Origin: Tridacna crocea
Lineage: Eukaryota; Mollusca; Bivalvia; Cardiida; Cardiidae
Assembly: GCA_943736015.1 (NCBI GenBank)
Contig: OX031060.1
Location: 22,335,231 to 22,399,230 of the forward strand
Reading direction: 5' to 3'
DNA length: 64,000 nucleotides
Shown here: in pieces, positions 20,690 through 31,757 of the stretch
How the letters are laid out: each line of letters starts with the position of its first letter
How positions within the stretch are numbered: the first letter of the stretch is position 1
Made by a program: the position numbers and the translations under genes
Notes under the pieces: generated by a model
Told to the model about the DNA's origin: nothing
Database searches by the model: none
Seen by the model: the letters and a program-made list of their open reading frames with translations, nothing else

Positions 20690-21688
20690 TGACCTTTCAG
20701 CAATACATAATGTTGAGTTTTTATGTCCTCTACAAGGAGGCCTTTTATAAACATTGTGAGAAAAAAAGAAAATGCTTGCAACCGGCATTTTCTTCTTTTT
20801 CCCATAATGTTTTCTATTCGATTAGAGACAGAAATCATTGGTCAAACTACATTTGAATTGCCCTCTACAAATGCTTTCAATTTGGTCAAGTCTAGATTTT
20901 TATAGTGTGGTATAGATTATTAGCCCACTACAACACAATCTCTACCTTGAATGACCCTTAGAAAGAAGCCTTTTGAAAACATTGTAGGAAAAGGAGAAAT
21001 TGCTGGTAACCAGCATTTTCTCCTTTCCAACAATGTTTTCTACCCTTCATAAAACAAATTTCAAATTTTCAGTCATTTTTATTTTGTCGTCTGCAACTGC
21101 TATTTGGACAAGCCTTAAAGGTGGGTATTTAGAATTTTTACATCTCACCAAATTAAAAAACATAAATAACACTGAAATTTATATGAAAAAATAATACAAA
21201 TCATCAATAAGTTAGACTCATAAAATTAAAAAAAAAATTTTTTTTGACGGTGTTCCCTTAAAAGGCTACGTAGCCACTTAAGGTATTTTTAGATTTCCCG
21301 CCAAAAATCAATAAAGCATTTTGGGAATGTTAAGTCACTGGCACGTGACTTATAACGCTTAAATTCCATTACATAACAAACATGTAATAATTATTTTCCA
21401 TAATGTCTTCTTTGGACCCTATATTTGAAACTTTGTCTGTGTATTCCTGTATATAAATGAGCGAACTGATCATCTAAAAATAGAACGTGTCTCCCGTTGG
21501 TGTCAACCTGGGCCGTATTAAATTTCTAATTTCTCGTACTGTCGGATGGTTTTCGACTACTGGGGTTTTATGAAGACAAATTAAAAGGCTTGGGGAGTAT
21601 AAGGATGATTTTTTTGCATTCTTTTTTAAATTTTCGTCCCAGGATCTGAAGGGCCACCTTTAAACATTACCGTTTGGTAATGTGTTAA
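20690..21688 (+). repeat. Decayed MITE, then a MITE split by a nested element
   Basis: An eroded copy at about 20710-20920 is followed by a '+' family A copy from TTAG 20920. That copy runs to about 21113 and resumes at about 21665 with CGTTTGGTAATGTGTTAA. Confidence 0.75.
21112..21664. mobile_element. TTAA-flanked element T5 nested in a MITE
   Basis: Left CCTTAAAGGTGGGTATTTAG, right GGGCCACCTTTAAAC. Reading TTAA as the target leaves AGGTGG..CCACCT ends. An internal palindrome AAGGCTACGTAGCC lies near 21263. About 550 bp, no coding capacity seen. Confidence 0.65.
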
Positions 21689-21966
21689 AAGATTTTAAAA
21701 AATACGGTTGATTTAAGTTACAATGAAAGTTCAGTAACCATGTTGTTTTTGCTGCTGGACTGAAATCCTTCGTAACAATTATTTATGTTTCTTACACTTA
21801 ACAGTCTTCGTTAATATTGGCTGAACACAATACACCATGATTTTTTTTATATTTTAATGTACGAGTTTTCACATGATTTAGACCTTTTGTTTTCATGTTG
21901 AAATTTCATATTATGTTGTACAAAAGTACCTTGCAACTTAACTATTTTACCTCAAACTCCTTTTAG
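21689..21966. other. Intron 11 end, no feature beyond acceptor
   Basis: AT-rich; the acceptor tract TCCTTTTAG closes it. Confidence 0.5.
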
Positions 21967-22092
21967 CCCCCAGTACTGTTTAAAGAAGAAATGATTAGAA
22001 GCACCCAGCATAGATCTGTTATGTTGCAAGATTATGTTGAAACTGTGATGGAAGGATTGAATACGGTGGCCAATATTTTAGCTGTAAAGAAG
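21967..22092 (+). CDS. DNAH5/8-like: Dynein heavy chain exon 12 (tail)
   Basis: 126 nt, phase 0 both ends. Acceptor AACTCCTTTTAG, donor GTAACA. It encodes PPVLFKEEMIRSTQHRSVML and QDYVETVMEGLNTVANILAV. It is mostly helical. The placement follows from phase and from its position between recognised tail blocks. Confidence 0.85.
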
Positions 22093-22103
22093 GTAACATT
22101 ATA

Positions 22104-22610
22104 TATAGGATTTGACATGAGTTGGTTTCTGAGATAGAAATTTATTAAACAAGTCTACAAAAAATGTTATTAAGAGACAAGTTTAATAAATCTTTACCTC
22201 AAAAGCCAACGAATGTCAGATTCTTTTTATCACATTAACGTATAACAAGAATTACAGTCCAAACTGTGATAAAACAGAAGCATACATGTACATGTATCAT
22301 GTGTAGTAAAATTTACAAGCCTGTGCACTTAATTTGACAGGTACATTTCCAATAAAAAATAGTTCTGAAGAAACTTGCCGACATTTATATTGTTCCTATT
22401 CTAAAAGCGATTAAATTAACAATTTTATCATGACGAAGAATTTTGACCACTAATTATCATCAGGAACCTAGGTCAGCAATGTTTTAGAAAGGAAGTGTAT
22501 AATTACAGAGTGCTGACAAAATACAGAACTATTTTCTTATCTCACACATGTGTGAGACAAGAAAATTTGTAATGGCTATATTATATTGAAAACAAGGAGG
22601 GTTATATGAT
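22104..22610. repeat. Dispersed repeat R1, copy 2
   Basis: Begins GGATTTGACATGAGTTGG and ends with GGGTTATATGATAAA; about 85 percent alike by eye to 833-1375, but lacks part of the internal palindrome. Starts 11 bp after the exon 12 donor. Confidence 0.75.
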
Positions 22611-22621
22611 AAATCCATGTC

Positions 22622-22852
22622 TTAACCCATTACCACACAATCCTACTTTTGACGCCCCTGAGAAAGAAGCCTTTTGAAAACATTGTGGGAAAAGGAGATA
22701 ATGCTGGTAAAGTCCAGCATTTTCTCCTTTTCCCACAATGTTTTCTACCCTTCACAAAACAAATCTCAAATTTTCAGACACTTTTATTTTGTCGTCTGCA
22801 AATGCTTTCAATTTGGACAAGTCTATAATATTGTCGTTTGGTAATGAGTTAA
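22622..22852 (+). repeat. MITE family A, full copy
   Basis: TTAACCCATTACC to GGTAATGAGTTAA; hairpin tip changed (GGTAAAGTCCAGC). Confidence 0.87.
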
Positions 22853-22888
22853 GTTCAGATGTTAACTGGATAGCTAGCAGTAGCTACA

Positions 22889-23097
22889 TTAACCCCTAGG
22901 CTGCTAGGCATGACTCCCTGACCTTTTGTGGGCAGTGTGGATTAAGATCAGACTGCATAGAACATGCAGTCTGATCTTGGATCTACACTGTCCGATAGGC
23001 AGATATCATTCCCCTAAACATAATTTTGAAATAGCAATATTTGGGTTTTTACTATCGACTTGAATTTATTTTAGTTATTTAGTAGGATCAGGGTTAA
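22889..23097 (+). repeat. TTAA-bounded MITE family 2, best copy
   Basis: TTAACCCCTAGGCTGCTAGG to GATCAGGGTTAA (209 bp). The central palindrome is AGATCAGACTGCATAG facing CATGCAGTCTGATCT. It defines the second TTAA family. Confidence 0.85.
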
Positions 23098-23132
23098 AAA
23101 AGAAATATGAGCATTGCCCTGTGGAAAGGGGT

Positions 23133-23587
23133 TTAACACTTTCCCAAATGACAATTTTAGACTGTCCCAAACTCAAAGTGTTTGCAGATGACAATTTTGA
23201 ATTTGAGGAGAAGGGCAGAAAGTTTTCCCGATAGGCTAGAAAACACTGTGGGAAAAGGAGAATTGCTCATTAAGAGCAATTTCTCCTTTTCCCACAGTGT
23301 TTTCTAACGACTTGTACTGCAGACACGTAAAAACCAGGGTTTGTTTGGGAAAGAGTCAACCCTTTACCCCATAAGGCATTTCTGTGGTATCTCTAATTGA
23401 CCCTAAATATAGCAAGGATGAAGCCGTTTCTTATGTGTATAATTATGGCACCTTTTGATAGCATAGAAAAAATTGTGACAAAAGGTGAAATTGCTTGTCA
23501 CGAGCAATTTCACCTTTTGCCCCAATGTTTTTCAAAGGTTCATACAAGCAATGCATAGAAATTAGTATCTATGGAGTAGAGGGTTAA
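23133..23587. repeat. MITE stack: family B then family C
   Basis: Family B '-' at 23133-23359 (CACTTTCCCAAATG, GGGAAAGAGTCAA). Family C '+' at 23356-23587 (CCCTTTACCCCATAAGGC, hairpin GGTGAAATTGCTTGTCACG, end AGAGGGTTAA). The shared target has mutated to TCAA. Confidence 0.85.
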
Positions 23588-23907
23588 TGCATCTCAAAAT
23601 GGTGTCAATCATAGTCAGCTAGTCTGCACACTCCACACAGGCTGACCTTGGAAAAACTTTTGCATAGCCTTCATTTTTCTGCATGTCCTAGGACCAGTCT
23701 TTTCCATGACTCACAGATTTTATGAATTGATGATTATGTTATGGGCGGGATTATCGTATCCCTTTTGGAGGAGCGTGGTTCTTATAGATTCTCATAGATT
23801 TTTCTTTTCTTCTCAAGGTGACATAGGTTATTAGTCAAGACAAACTAGGGGATTGTAAAACCTTGCAATAGTTATAGTTCTATTTGTATGCTTCATGAGA
23901 ATCCCTC
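23588..23907. other. Intron 12 stretch without clear feature
   Basis: Contains a short block resembling family 2 (GCTAGTCTGCACACTCC) but too diverged to call. Confidence 0.4.
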
Positions 23908-24592
23908 CTAACTCATTACCAAACAACGAAATTTTAGACTGGGTCCAAAACTAAAAGCATTTGCAAGAGACATATTAACCAATTACCACACAATCCCGAC
24001 TTCTAACGACCCTGAGAAAGAGACCCTTTGAAACCAATGTGGGAAAAGGAGAAAATGCTGGTAACCACTATCCAGCATTTTCTCCTTTTCCCACAATGAT
24101 TTCTACCCTTTCCAAATCAAATTTCAATGTTTGATTCACATTTAATTTGTTGTCTGAAAATGCTTTCAATTTGGACTAGTCCAAAATTTCGTAATTTGGT
24201 AAAGAGTTAACTCATTACCAAACGACAAAATTTTAAGTTGTCCAAATCGAAAGCATTTGCAGACGACAAAATAGAATTGACTGAAAATTTGAAATTTGTG
24301 TTGTGAAGGGTAGCAAAACGTTGTGGGGAAAGGAGAAAATGCTGGTTACCAGCATTTTCTCCTTTTCCCATAATGTTTTCTAAAGGTTTCTTTCTCAGGT
24401 TGTCAAAAGTAGGGATTGTGTGGTAAAGAGTTAAATGTTAACTCAAAAATTGAATTTTACCTTTTGAAGAGTAGAAAACAGTGTGAATAAGAGAGAAAAT
24501 GCTGGTTACCTGCATTTTCTCCCTTTCCTGCAATGTTTTCCAATGCCTTCATTGTCAAGGTCATTTAAACTTGCATTTGTATGGTAAAGGAT
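23908..24592. repeat. Stack of family A MITEs
   Basis: 23908-about 23965 '-' truncated; 23975-24210 '+'; 24207-24434 '-'; 24431-24592 '-' lacking its left end. Two shared TTAA junctions. The 23975 copy has ACCACTATCC at the hairpin tip. Confidence 0.8.
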
Positions 24593-24711
24593 TTGCTATG
24601 TCAGCAGTTATGTAACCTGCAGTGGAACTTTCATTTTGCAGATTTATTTCTGTGGGGTTTTTTTTGATAAATTTTAAAAGAGCACATATTCATTAAAATA
24701 CATTTATTCAG

Positions 24712-24813
24712 GAGTACTCTCTCACTGGCCTGTCTATGTCCAATTTATCATCAACGGCATTTGTATCGAAGAAGAAAGCCAATTCAGAGGAGAGCATTAA
24801 AAAGTCCATAACG
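24712..24813 (+). CDS. DNAH5/8-like: Dynein heavy chain exon 13 (Ser/Lys-rich, donor uncertain)
   Basis: 102 nt, phase 0 in and out, acceptor CATTTATTCAG, encoding EYSLTGLSMSNLSSTAFVSK then KKANSEESIKKSIT. The donor GTCAGG is weak. An alternative in-phase donor GTATCG after 24762 would halve the exon. Neither matches a conserved dynein segment, so this part of the tail is lineage-variable. Confidence 0.6.
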
Positions 24814-24993
24814 GTCAGGGATGTAATGAGTTATCCTCATTTGGCATGTACCCACATACAATAACATGTACAGAGCTTAATCTCAACTGTCTGCAACTTT
24901 GTGGAAACATACCCTCACAGAGTTTCATTTTTTCCGTAACAAAGTAAAATATTAATTTTGTTGTTAACAAAGAACAGATATTTTTTATATATG

Positions 24994-25619
24994 TTAACCC
25001 TTTACCCCATAAGGCATTTCTATGGTATCTCTAATTGTCCCTGAATACATATAACAGCAAGGATGAAGCTGTGTCTTATGTGTATTCGACACCTTTTGGT
25101 AGCATAGAAAAAATTGTGGCAAAAGGTGAAACTGCTCGTCACGAGCAATTTCACCTTTTGCTACAATAATTTCCAAACGCAAGCAATGTGTAGAAATGAG
25201 TATCTATGGACTAAAGGGCTAAAACCTTTACCAAATGACAAAGTTTTAGACAGGTTTTAATTGATAATATTTGCAGACAGCAAATTTATGGTAACTCTAG
25301 AGTATGGATCTGTTTTTGAAACAATAGAAAACCTTGTGAGAAAAGGAAAAAAATACTGGTTATCTGCATTTACCGGTACTCTATTTTTCAAAAATCTTTT
25401 TAAAGCAATTTTTCTTCAAGGTAGTTTAAACATGGGATTATTTAACCCTTTACCAAACAATCCCTGGTTTTATGACCCTGAGATAGAAGGCTTTTGAAAA
25501 CAATGTTTGCTACCCTGCTTGAAACAATTTTTTAAAATTTTGAGTTGTGGTTATTGGGTTGTCTGCTAGTGCTTTTAGTTTAGACCAGTCTAGAATTTTT
25601 TCGTTTGGTAAAGGCTTAA
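24994..25619. repeat. Stack of three MITEs (C, A, A)
   Basis: Family C '+' 24994-25222 (right target CTAA); a very diverged '-' copy 25219-25445; a '+' copy 25442-25619 in which the entire palindrome is gone, so TTTTGAAAACAATG joins TTTGCTACCCTGC. Confidence 0.78.
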
Positions 25620-26253
25620 TAATGGTTGAGCACCAATGCTGAAGTTAACAGAAAAGTTGTGGATCGAAAAGAAAGTAACAAGCTATCTTTTAAAGTTAAC
25701 CATTGACAAGAAGTATTACCAAGAATTCAACCTGATATTTTTTAAAAAGATGGAGAAGTTTTGAAAATGTAAGTTTATGAAAAGCTGTCATGTTGTCTTC
25801 ATTTGCATGTCTTTTAACCTTTTATCAAACAGTCCCAAGATCTGAAGAATATGGGGATAGTTGTCATCTTCAGATACCATCTATATGGACTCCTTTTTAA
25901 ATATTGTCAACTGGTAAAAGTTGAATTGAAACTTTCATTTTGATATTGGGTATGTTTTCACATGAATAATCGGGCACATTTTTTGTAAAAGATAATATTA
26001 GAGTATATTTGTATGGGGTTTCTTTTCTGTAAAGGTTGAAATTTATTTCATTGAGTGAATATCATCGGTAATTTTGATGGTGTTCACAGTCAGTGATATG
26101 ATTCTAATCTATCACAAAAAAAACCCCAAATATTCTAATTGTTTCATGCTTCTGACTCCTTTTTCGGGAAGACAAACAATAAAATCCAGTAAAATTATTT
26201 TGGGTAATTTCCTTAGGCATACGTACTCTGCAAAACAACACATCGGAAAATTG
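25620..26253. other. Intron 13 stretch without recognisable feature
   Basis: AT-rich; no splice-bounded open frame, no shared repeat. Confidence 0.45.
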
Positions 26254-26326
26254 ATAGGTGAGTGCAACACTGTTCTAAGTGCCTGTACATTGTACAGGCA
26301 CTTAGAATAGTATTGCAGTCACCTAT
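26254..26326. repeat. Short hairpin repeat R6, copy 1
   Basis: Perfect-looking stem GTTCTAAGTGCCTGTACA facing TGTACAGGCACTTAGAAT, flanked by ATAGGTGAGTGC and GCAGTCACCTAT. The second copy is at 59634-59706. About 73 bp: a minimal foldback MITE or an inverted-repeat hairpin gene. Confidence 0.8.
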
Positions 26327-26668
26327 TGATATAACATAAAGCGGAAGATATGTAGGGTAAATTACGTCATATTTCCATCTGGTTGAGTATCAGTCACCTA
26401 GGTAACTAGTGTGCTTGAACTACTGGTTTAGCCTTCAATTGAAGAATTGAAAAAAAATGAAATAGGTATTTTTCACTGCTCTTAACCATGAAATATCAAA
26501 AAAGTATTCCACTATTATCTCTCGATAAATCACTGATAAGCATGAAATAAAGAATTAAGCTGCACAAATAAAATGTAAATGTAAACGGAGATGTTTTATT
26601 TCTAACCTGCATCACCAACTTGTTGTATAATAATTCCTTTTCACCTTAATTAGTTTGTACTAGATATT

Positions 26669-26914
26669 TCAATTCTTTACCACACAATCCCGACTTTTAA
26701 CAACCCTGAGAAAGAAGCCTATAGAAAACATTGTGGGAAAAGGAGAAAATGCTGGTTACAGAGAAAAGGCTGGTAACCAGCATTTTCTCCTTTTCCCACA
26801 ATGTTTTCTACCCTTCCCAGATCAAATTTCAATTTTTGAGTCACTTTTATTTTGTCATCCACAAAGCCTCCGATCTGGATCAGTCTAAAATTTTCTTGTT
26901 TGGTAAAGAGTTAA
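26669..26914 (+). repeat. MITE family A with duplicated hairpin tip
   Basis: Left target decayed to TCAA, right GGTAAAGAGTTAA. The loop reads GCTGGTTACAGAGAAAAG followed by GCTGGTAACCAGC, an 18-bp extension of the left arm. Confidence 0.82.
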
Positions 26915-26948
26915 TTCATTTCACTGCTTACCAACTGCATTTGTAACA

Positions 26949-27330
26949 GGTGGTGAAAAATATCACAGCTCGACTGGGATTCGAACTCAGGGCCTCAGGA
27001 ATACCATTCCTGCAGTCTAACCAACTGAGCTAATGAACCACATGTCGATACTGCCGCTCGATATATCACCAAATACCTGTGCCTGACTACTTATACCTTT
27101 ACATCTATCTGTGGAATAGACCAGTATACTACATACTTCCCTGCCACATGAAGATTCGCCCACGAATCCCTCAATCACTGCTACCCTATCTTTCTAATAA
27201 GTGGGTTATTTATGTTGGGTGCCAAGTGTAACAGGTGGTGAAAAATATTGCAGCTCAACCGGCATTCGAACCCAGGGCCTCAGGAATACCATTCCTGCAC
27301 TCTAACCAACTGAGCTACCGAACCACATGT
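26949..27330 (-). mobile_element. Two tRNA-derived SINE/tRNA pseudogene copies, 285 bp apart
   Basis: On the minus strand each copy has an A box TAGCTCAGTTGG or close variant, an anticodon-type stem CAGGA/TCCTG with loop ATGGTAT (anticodon position GGT, Thr-like), and a B box GTTCGAATCC or variant. The acceptor stem pairs poorly, so these are not functional tRNA genes. Heads at about 27041 and 27326; GGTGGTGAAAAATAT recurs at 26949 and 27234. Confidence 0.75.
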
Positions 27331-27411
27331 CGATACAGCTGCATGATATATCACCAAATACCTGTACTCGGCACTTACTTTCTAAGTGTAACTGTAGGTT
27401 CCTTTACATAC

Positions 27412-27994
27412 AATAACCCCAGGGCCACTAAAAGTTGGGATTGTGTGGAAAAGGGTTAAAAGGCGAAAGCTTTTTCAGTGTTTAGGCTGGAAGCCAGCAT
27501 TGGTGGATCATTATGACCCATCACCAGTCAATGAGCAGAATTGCCTGGTAAACTCTTGACCACACAATCCTGACGTATAACGACCATGAGAGAAAAGACT
27601 TTTGAAAACATTGTGGAAAAAGGAGAAAATGCTGGAAACCAGCATTTTCTCCTTTTCCCACGATGTTTTCTACCATTTCCAAAACAGTTTTGAATTTTCA
27701 GTTTCATTTATTTTGTCGTCTTTAAGTGATTTCAATTTTGACAGGGGTAAAATTTTGTCATTTGTTATCCCTTTACCACACAACCGCGACTTTTAACACC
27801 CCTGTGAAAGAAGCCTTTTGAAAACATAGTGGAAAAAGAAGAAAATGCTGGTAACCAGCATTTTCTCTTTTTTTTCCACAATGTTTTCTTACCTTCCTTT
27901 AACAAATTTCAATTCTTTAGTCATATCCATTTTGTTGTCTGCAAATGCTTTCAATTTGGACAAGGCTAAAATTTTGTCGTCTGGTAAAGAGTGA
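27412..27994 (+). repeat. MITE end remnant and two fused family A copies
   Basis: Right-end remnant to 27459. '+' copy 27548-27768 joins '+' copy 27765-27994 at TTTGTTATCCCTTTACC, where the AAAGAGTTAA end of the first copy is missing. The second ends GGTAAAGAGTGAA, 48 bp before exon 14. Confidence 0.78.
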
Positions 27995-28042
27995 AAGAGA
28001 TAAGCGATTAAAGTAGCCATGATTTTTGTTTTCTTTTTATAG

Positions 28043-28075
28043 CAAGTTCAGTGGTCTACTGACAACCTTGTACTG
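28043..28075 (+). CDS. DNAH5/8-like: Dynein heavy chain exon 14, 33-nt microexon (probable)
   Basis: 33 nt, phase 0 both ends, strong acceptor TTTTCTTTTTATAG, donor GTAATG, encoding QVQWSTDNLVL. It fits between exons 13 and 15, both phase 0, but skipping it also keeps the frame, so it could be an alternative cassette. Confidence 0.5.
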
Positions 28076-28218
28076 GTAATGATTCATTGATGATTGGCAT
28101 CCATTCTATCGTTAATATTTTCTCCTTTTTTGGAAATGGAGTTTTTAAGTTGTCCTTTTGAAAAATCCAACATTATGCTCTTGAAATAAAATAACTTTGA
28201 ACTAGATGAAAATATTAT

Positions 28219-28660
28219 GTTTTATCTCACAGCAAAATTTTAGACTTATCCAAATTAAGATTATTTGTTGACAATAATGTAAATGTGGCACAGATGATTT
28301 GGTTTCTCTATGAAAAGGGTAGAAAACAACGTGGGACAAGGAGAAAAATGCTGGTTGTCAGCATTTTCTCCTTTTTACAATATGTTTTCAAAAGCTATTT
28401 TCTACAACGTTAGAAGAAATGCTGGATATTCTTGTGTTTGGCAAGATGTGCAGTTCATTTCGTGATCATTTGCATTTAAGTCTTTAATGGAATATAATAG
28501 TTGTAATGATGAATTTCATTAATTAAAAGTCTCATACTTAATTCAATCAGATAATTAAAAGAGAAAACTTTCAGGGGTTAATGTAAATTTTATTCCTTTA
28601 AGTGCTTTCACAACTAGAGGTGCTTTTTTTACAAGTTGGGATTGTGTGGTAAAGAGTTAA
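28219..28660 (-). repeat. MITE family A interrupted or broken
   Basis: Left arm and hairpin at about 28225-28395 (AGCAAAATTTTAGAC, ATGCTGGTTGTCAGCAT); a matching right end GTGTGGTAAAGAGTTAA at 28644-28660. About 200 bp of unrelated AT-rich DNA lies between. Confidence 0.6.
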
Positions 28661-29425
28661 GGTTGCACTCAGGTCCCCTGACTGAGCCAATCAGATACTG
28701 TGAAAGCAAGAAAAAGATGAATAGTTGGCAAAATACAATACATAATGTTGGATTGAAATAACATTCTTTATTTGCACAGGCTGTTTACTCCAGGTTTTTT
28801 ATGCTCTGCTGTTTCTATTTCATCTTTATTTTTGGCCTTCTTTCTCCTCCTTTGCGTTATGGAAACAACTTGCATCTGTTATTGGTTATGGTATTTTTTC
28901 TCTTTGGTTATTTCATGTTTCTTACTTTCCCTGTTCCTTTCTCTATTTTCTATAAAAACATGCAGTTTGATCTGTAGGATTTCTACACATAGGTGTGTCA
29001 GGCTACAGGCTGTTATTACCTGTATTGTAAATTGTCAGAAAGTGTCAATCAAAGATCAGATTGCTTAGTTCCTGCAAGTCTGACTTGAGTGCACTCCTCA
29101 AACAAGAACTGAGCTGCTAATTTTAATACATAATATCCCAGTAACTTCTGATTATCACTTGACTTTTCAAAAAACGATCTTTGTGCACATGTGTGCTGGT
29201 CATAATGAAATGCATACCGGTATTAAATTTTGTGATAACTAGCAATTTCTCATTTTTTAATGTGTTTTTTTTTTCTTTAATTTCAAAGAACCACCTAGTT
29301 TTGTCCTCTGCAAATGTTTCTGGTTTAAACAGGTTTAATACATTGATGTGGTTTGAAGAGTTAAAAGAAAAAAATAATCACCATAGAAGTGGTCATGATT
29401 GTCTTCAGACTATAATTGCTATCTC
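28661..29425. other. Intron 14 stretch; hydrophobic open frame not believed coding
   Basis: No shared repeat. A 98-codon open frame at 28772-29068 is T-rich and therefore Leu/Phe/Cys/Ser-rich, as expected from a T-rich intron, and has no other support. Confidence 0.4.
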
Positions 29426-29654
29426 TTAACTCTTTACCACACAAGAAAATTTTAGACTGGTCCAAATCGTAGGCATTTGCAGACAACAAAATAAACGTAA
29501 CTCAAAAATTGAAATTGGTATACAGCAAGGTAGAAAACATTGTGGGAAAAGGAGAAAATGCTGGTTACCAGCATTTTCTTCTTTTCCCACAATGTTTTCA
29601 AAAGGCGTCTTCCTCAGGGTCGTTAAAAGTCGGGATTGTGTGGTAAAGAGTTAA
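29426..29654 (-). repeat. MITE family A, full copy (229 bp)
   Basis: TTAACTCTTTACC to GGTAAAGAGTTAA with an intact palindrome (GTTACCAGC tip). Confidence 0.88.
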
Positions 29655-29979
29655 AGGGGGTGGTTTTTGTTCTTGGTTGTCTTTTCCAATTCTACAAATG
29701 ACTTACAAATTTCAGTTATGCACAGTTTTATTTTTACTCATTTGGAGTGCAAATGAAGTTCTGTTTTTTTGTAATGTAGATAATACATATGACAGTCTGT
29801 ATCATCAAAAAGAATTACATAATAATGATAATATAAAATATGTTTTGTTTTTTTACAGGGATCTTATTTAAGGTCCCTGAGCTTATTGATACGTTTCTTG
29901 TTTGTTCCTTTTTTTTTAATGTTTGTGTCATATACAGAAACTTGTTATTTTATATTACATCACTTGAGATTTGCTTATC

Positions 29980-30208
29980 TTAACCCATTACGAAACAATC
30001 CCTACTTTTGACGCCCCTGAGAAAGAAGCCTTTAGAAAACATTGTGGGAAGAGGAGAAAATGCTGGTAACCAGCATTTTCTCCTTTTCCCACAATGTTCT
30101 CTACCCTTCACAAGACAAATTTCAAATTTTCGTTCACTTTTATTTTGTTGTCTGCAAATGCTTTCAATTTGGACCAGTCTAAAATATTGTTGTTTGGTAA
30201 CGAGTTAA
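29980..30208 (+). repeat. MITE family A, full copy (229 bp)
   Basis: TTAACCCATTACG to GGTAACGAGTTAA. Palindrome arms differ by two bases (GGGAAGAGG against CCTTTTCCC). Confidence 0.88.
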
Positions 30209-30323
30209 AGATTTATACTATCAGTACATCAAGGGAAACAATGAATTGTCAAATAATTGTTTTAGAACTAACCTGCAATGCAGAGAGCAGTTTTAGTTAC
30301 TGACTGATCTTTGGTCTAAACCC

Positions 30324-30510
30324 TTAATTTGCTGAACTTTAATTTAGTTACTGTTGCAGATAATGAAGATCTTGGATCAGATTTCACAAAAATGCACTCT
30401 GATCTTGGATCCACAGTCTGCTAACTTGTCAGGTAGTCTGACATACAATATTTTCAAAAGGCGCCTTCCTCGCAGTCATCAAAAACTTGGGATTGTGTGG
30501 TAAAGGATTA
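30324..30510. repeat. MITE family 2 fragment followed by MITE A right end
   Basis: From TTAATTTGCTGAAC with GCACTCTGATCTTGGATCCA (family 2), then ATTTTCAAAAGGCGCCTTCC and GTGTGGTAAAGGATTA (family A right end). Confidence 0.6.
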
Positions 30511-31165
30511 CTGGTAGTATTTCAATAACTGTCTGTAAGTAATGAAATCATCATATTTATTGACATAACTAGACTTAGTTATCGCAATTTTAAGGTAGTG
30601 GTCCTGTAACACTTCTAGAGCAGCATGGCATAAGATTTCTTGACAGTTGATAAAGACAGATTTATGCAGATACGATACTTTTGCACATTTTTAACCGAAC
30701 AGAAATTCTTTTGATGTCTATCTTGATATTATTTGGTGATACTTTTGTTAGTTTCAAAAAAAGGGAGATAATTATCATATCCCTTTGTAATGAGAATATA
30801 GTGGCTATAGATTTATAAATGATAATTCTAGGAAGGACAAAAAGGAAAAAGTGGCACGGTGAAAGTAGTACAATAATACTCATTTTTAATTTTAGCAAAT
30901 TTTGTAGGATAATATTATAGTTGAAATAGCTGTTTTGTATTAGGGGTCCACTGCGTGAAGTAGGAATATCTTACAAAGTATAGGAAGAGCGTTTATTCTA
31001 GGTATTGTAGTCAATCTATCTATTTGTAATTTGCGGCTGTTGTGAAAAGTTTTCTATAGCAACATGTCATACATGTACCATTACATTGTTATATATGTGA
31101 CTACCTTTGTAGTCTATTTTTCTGAATTTGTACCCTTAATTTACCTCCATACTGTATTTTTTCAG
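30511..31165. other. Intron 14 end, no feature
   Basis: AT-rich; no exon or repeat recognised before the acceptor TGTATTTTTTCAG. Confidence 0.45.
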
Positions 31166-31277
31166 CCTGACCCACACGGTAAAGGGAAGAGAGTTTCGGT
31201 TATGGTTGATCCAGAGGAAATACAGAGAGAAAAACAGAAAGCTCTTCAAGAAGAACAGTTGGTGTTGGACCTCATAG
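31166..31277 (+). CDS. DNAH5/8-like: Dynein heavy chain exon 15 (charged)
   Basis: 112 nt, phase 0 in, ends with one base of Ala. Acceptor GTATTTTTTCAG, donor GTATTG. It encodes PDPHGKGKRVSVMVDPEEIQ then REKQKALQEEQLVLDLI. KRVS is a basophilic-kinase-type site (inference). The C-terminal half is a predicted charged helix. Confidence 0.82.
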
Positions 31278-31341
31278 GTATTGTGAAATGGAGACATGTA
31301 CATTTTCAAGCACCGAAGAGAGCACTGAATCTATAGAATAT

Positions 31342-31572
31342 TTAACTCTTTACCAAACAAAAAGAAATTTGGAGTGGTCCAAATTGAAAGCGCTAGCAGA
31401 CGAAAAATTAAAATATAACTCAAAAACTGAAATTTGTTTCCAGCAGGGTAGAAAACATTATGGGTTAAGGAGAAGATGCTGGGTACCAGAATTTTCTCCT
31501 TTTCGCACATATATTTCAGAAGGCCTCTTCCCTTTTGTCATTAAAAGTCGGGATTGTGTGGTAAAGAATTAA
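31342..31572 (-). repeat. MITE family A, full copy
   Basis: TTAACTCTTTACC to GGTAAAGAATTAA; palindrome partly decayed (GGGTTAAGGAGAAGATGC). Confidence 0.85.
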
Positions 31573-31757
31573 ACCTTTTAACTTAATTGATTCTGGGGAC
31601 AGCACAGCCCAAGATCTGAGGAGAGAAAAAAGTTATTCTTGGCTATATTGTTATAGGGTTCTTTGTTACATATTCTGTCTGAAGAGCTTCCAAAGAACAA
31701 CACCTGGATTTTTGTTTCTGACGGGATTGTCTCTTTATCAAAGTTTTACTCGCAAGC

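Noticed and set aside
26980-27330. Functional tRNA-Thr genes
   Set aside because: A and B boxes and an anticodon stem exist, but acceptor stems pair poorly and both copies continue into a common non-tRNA body, so they are tRNA-derived SINEs or pseudogenes.
28786-28799. 14-nt AG..GT block GCTGTTTACTCCAG as a microexon
   Set aside because: Length not a multiple of three; would shift the dynein frame.
28772-29068. Hydrophobic 98-codon frame resembling a membrane protein
   Set aside because: T-rich intron sequence yields Phe/Leu/Cys/Ser on this strand; no splice support or family resemblance.
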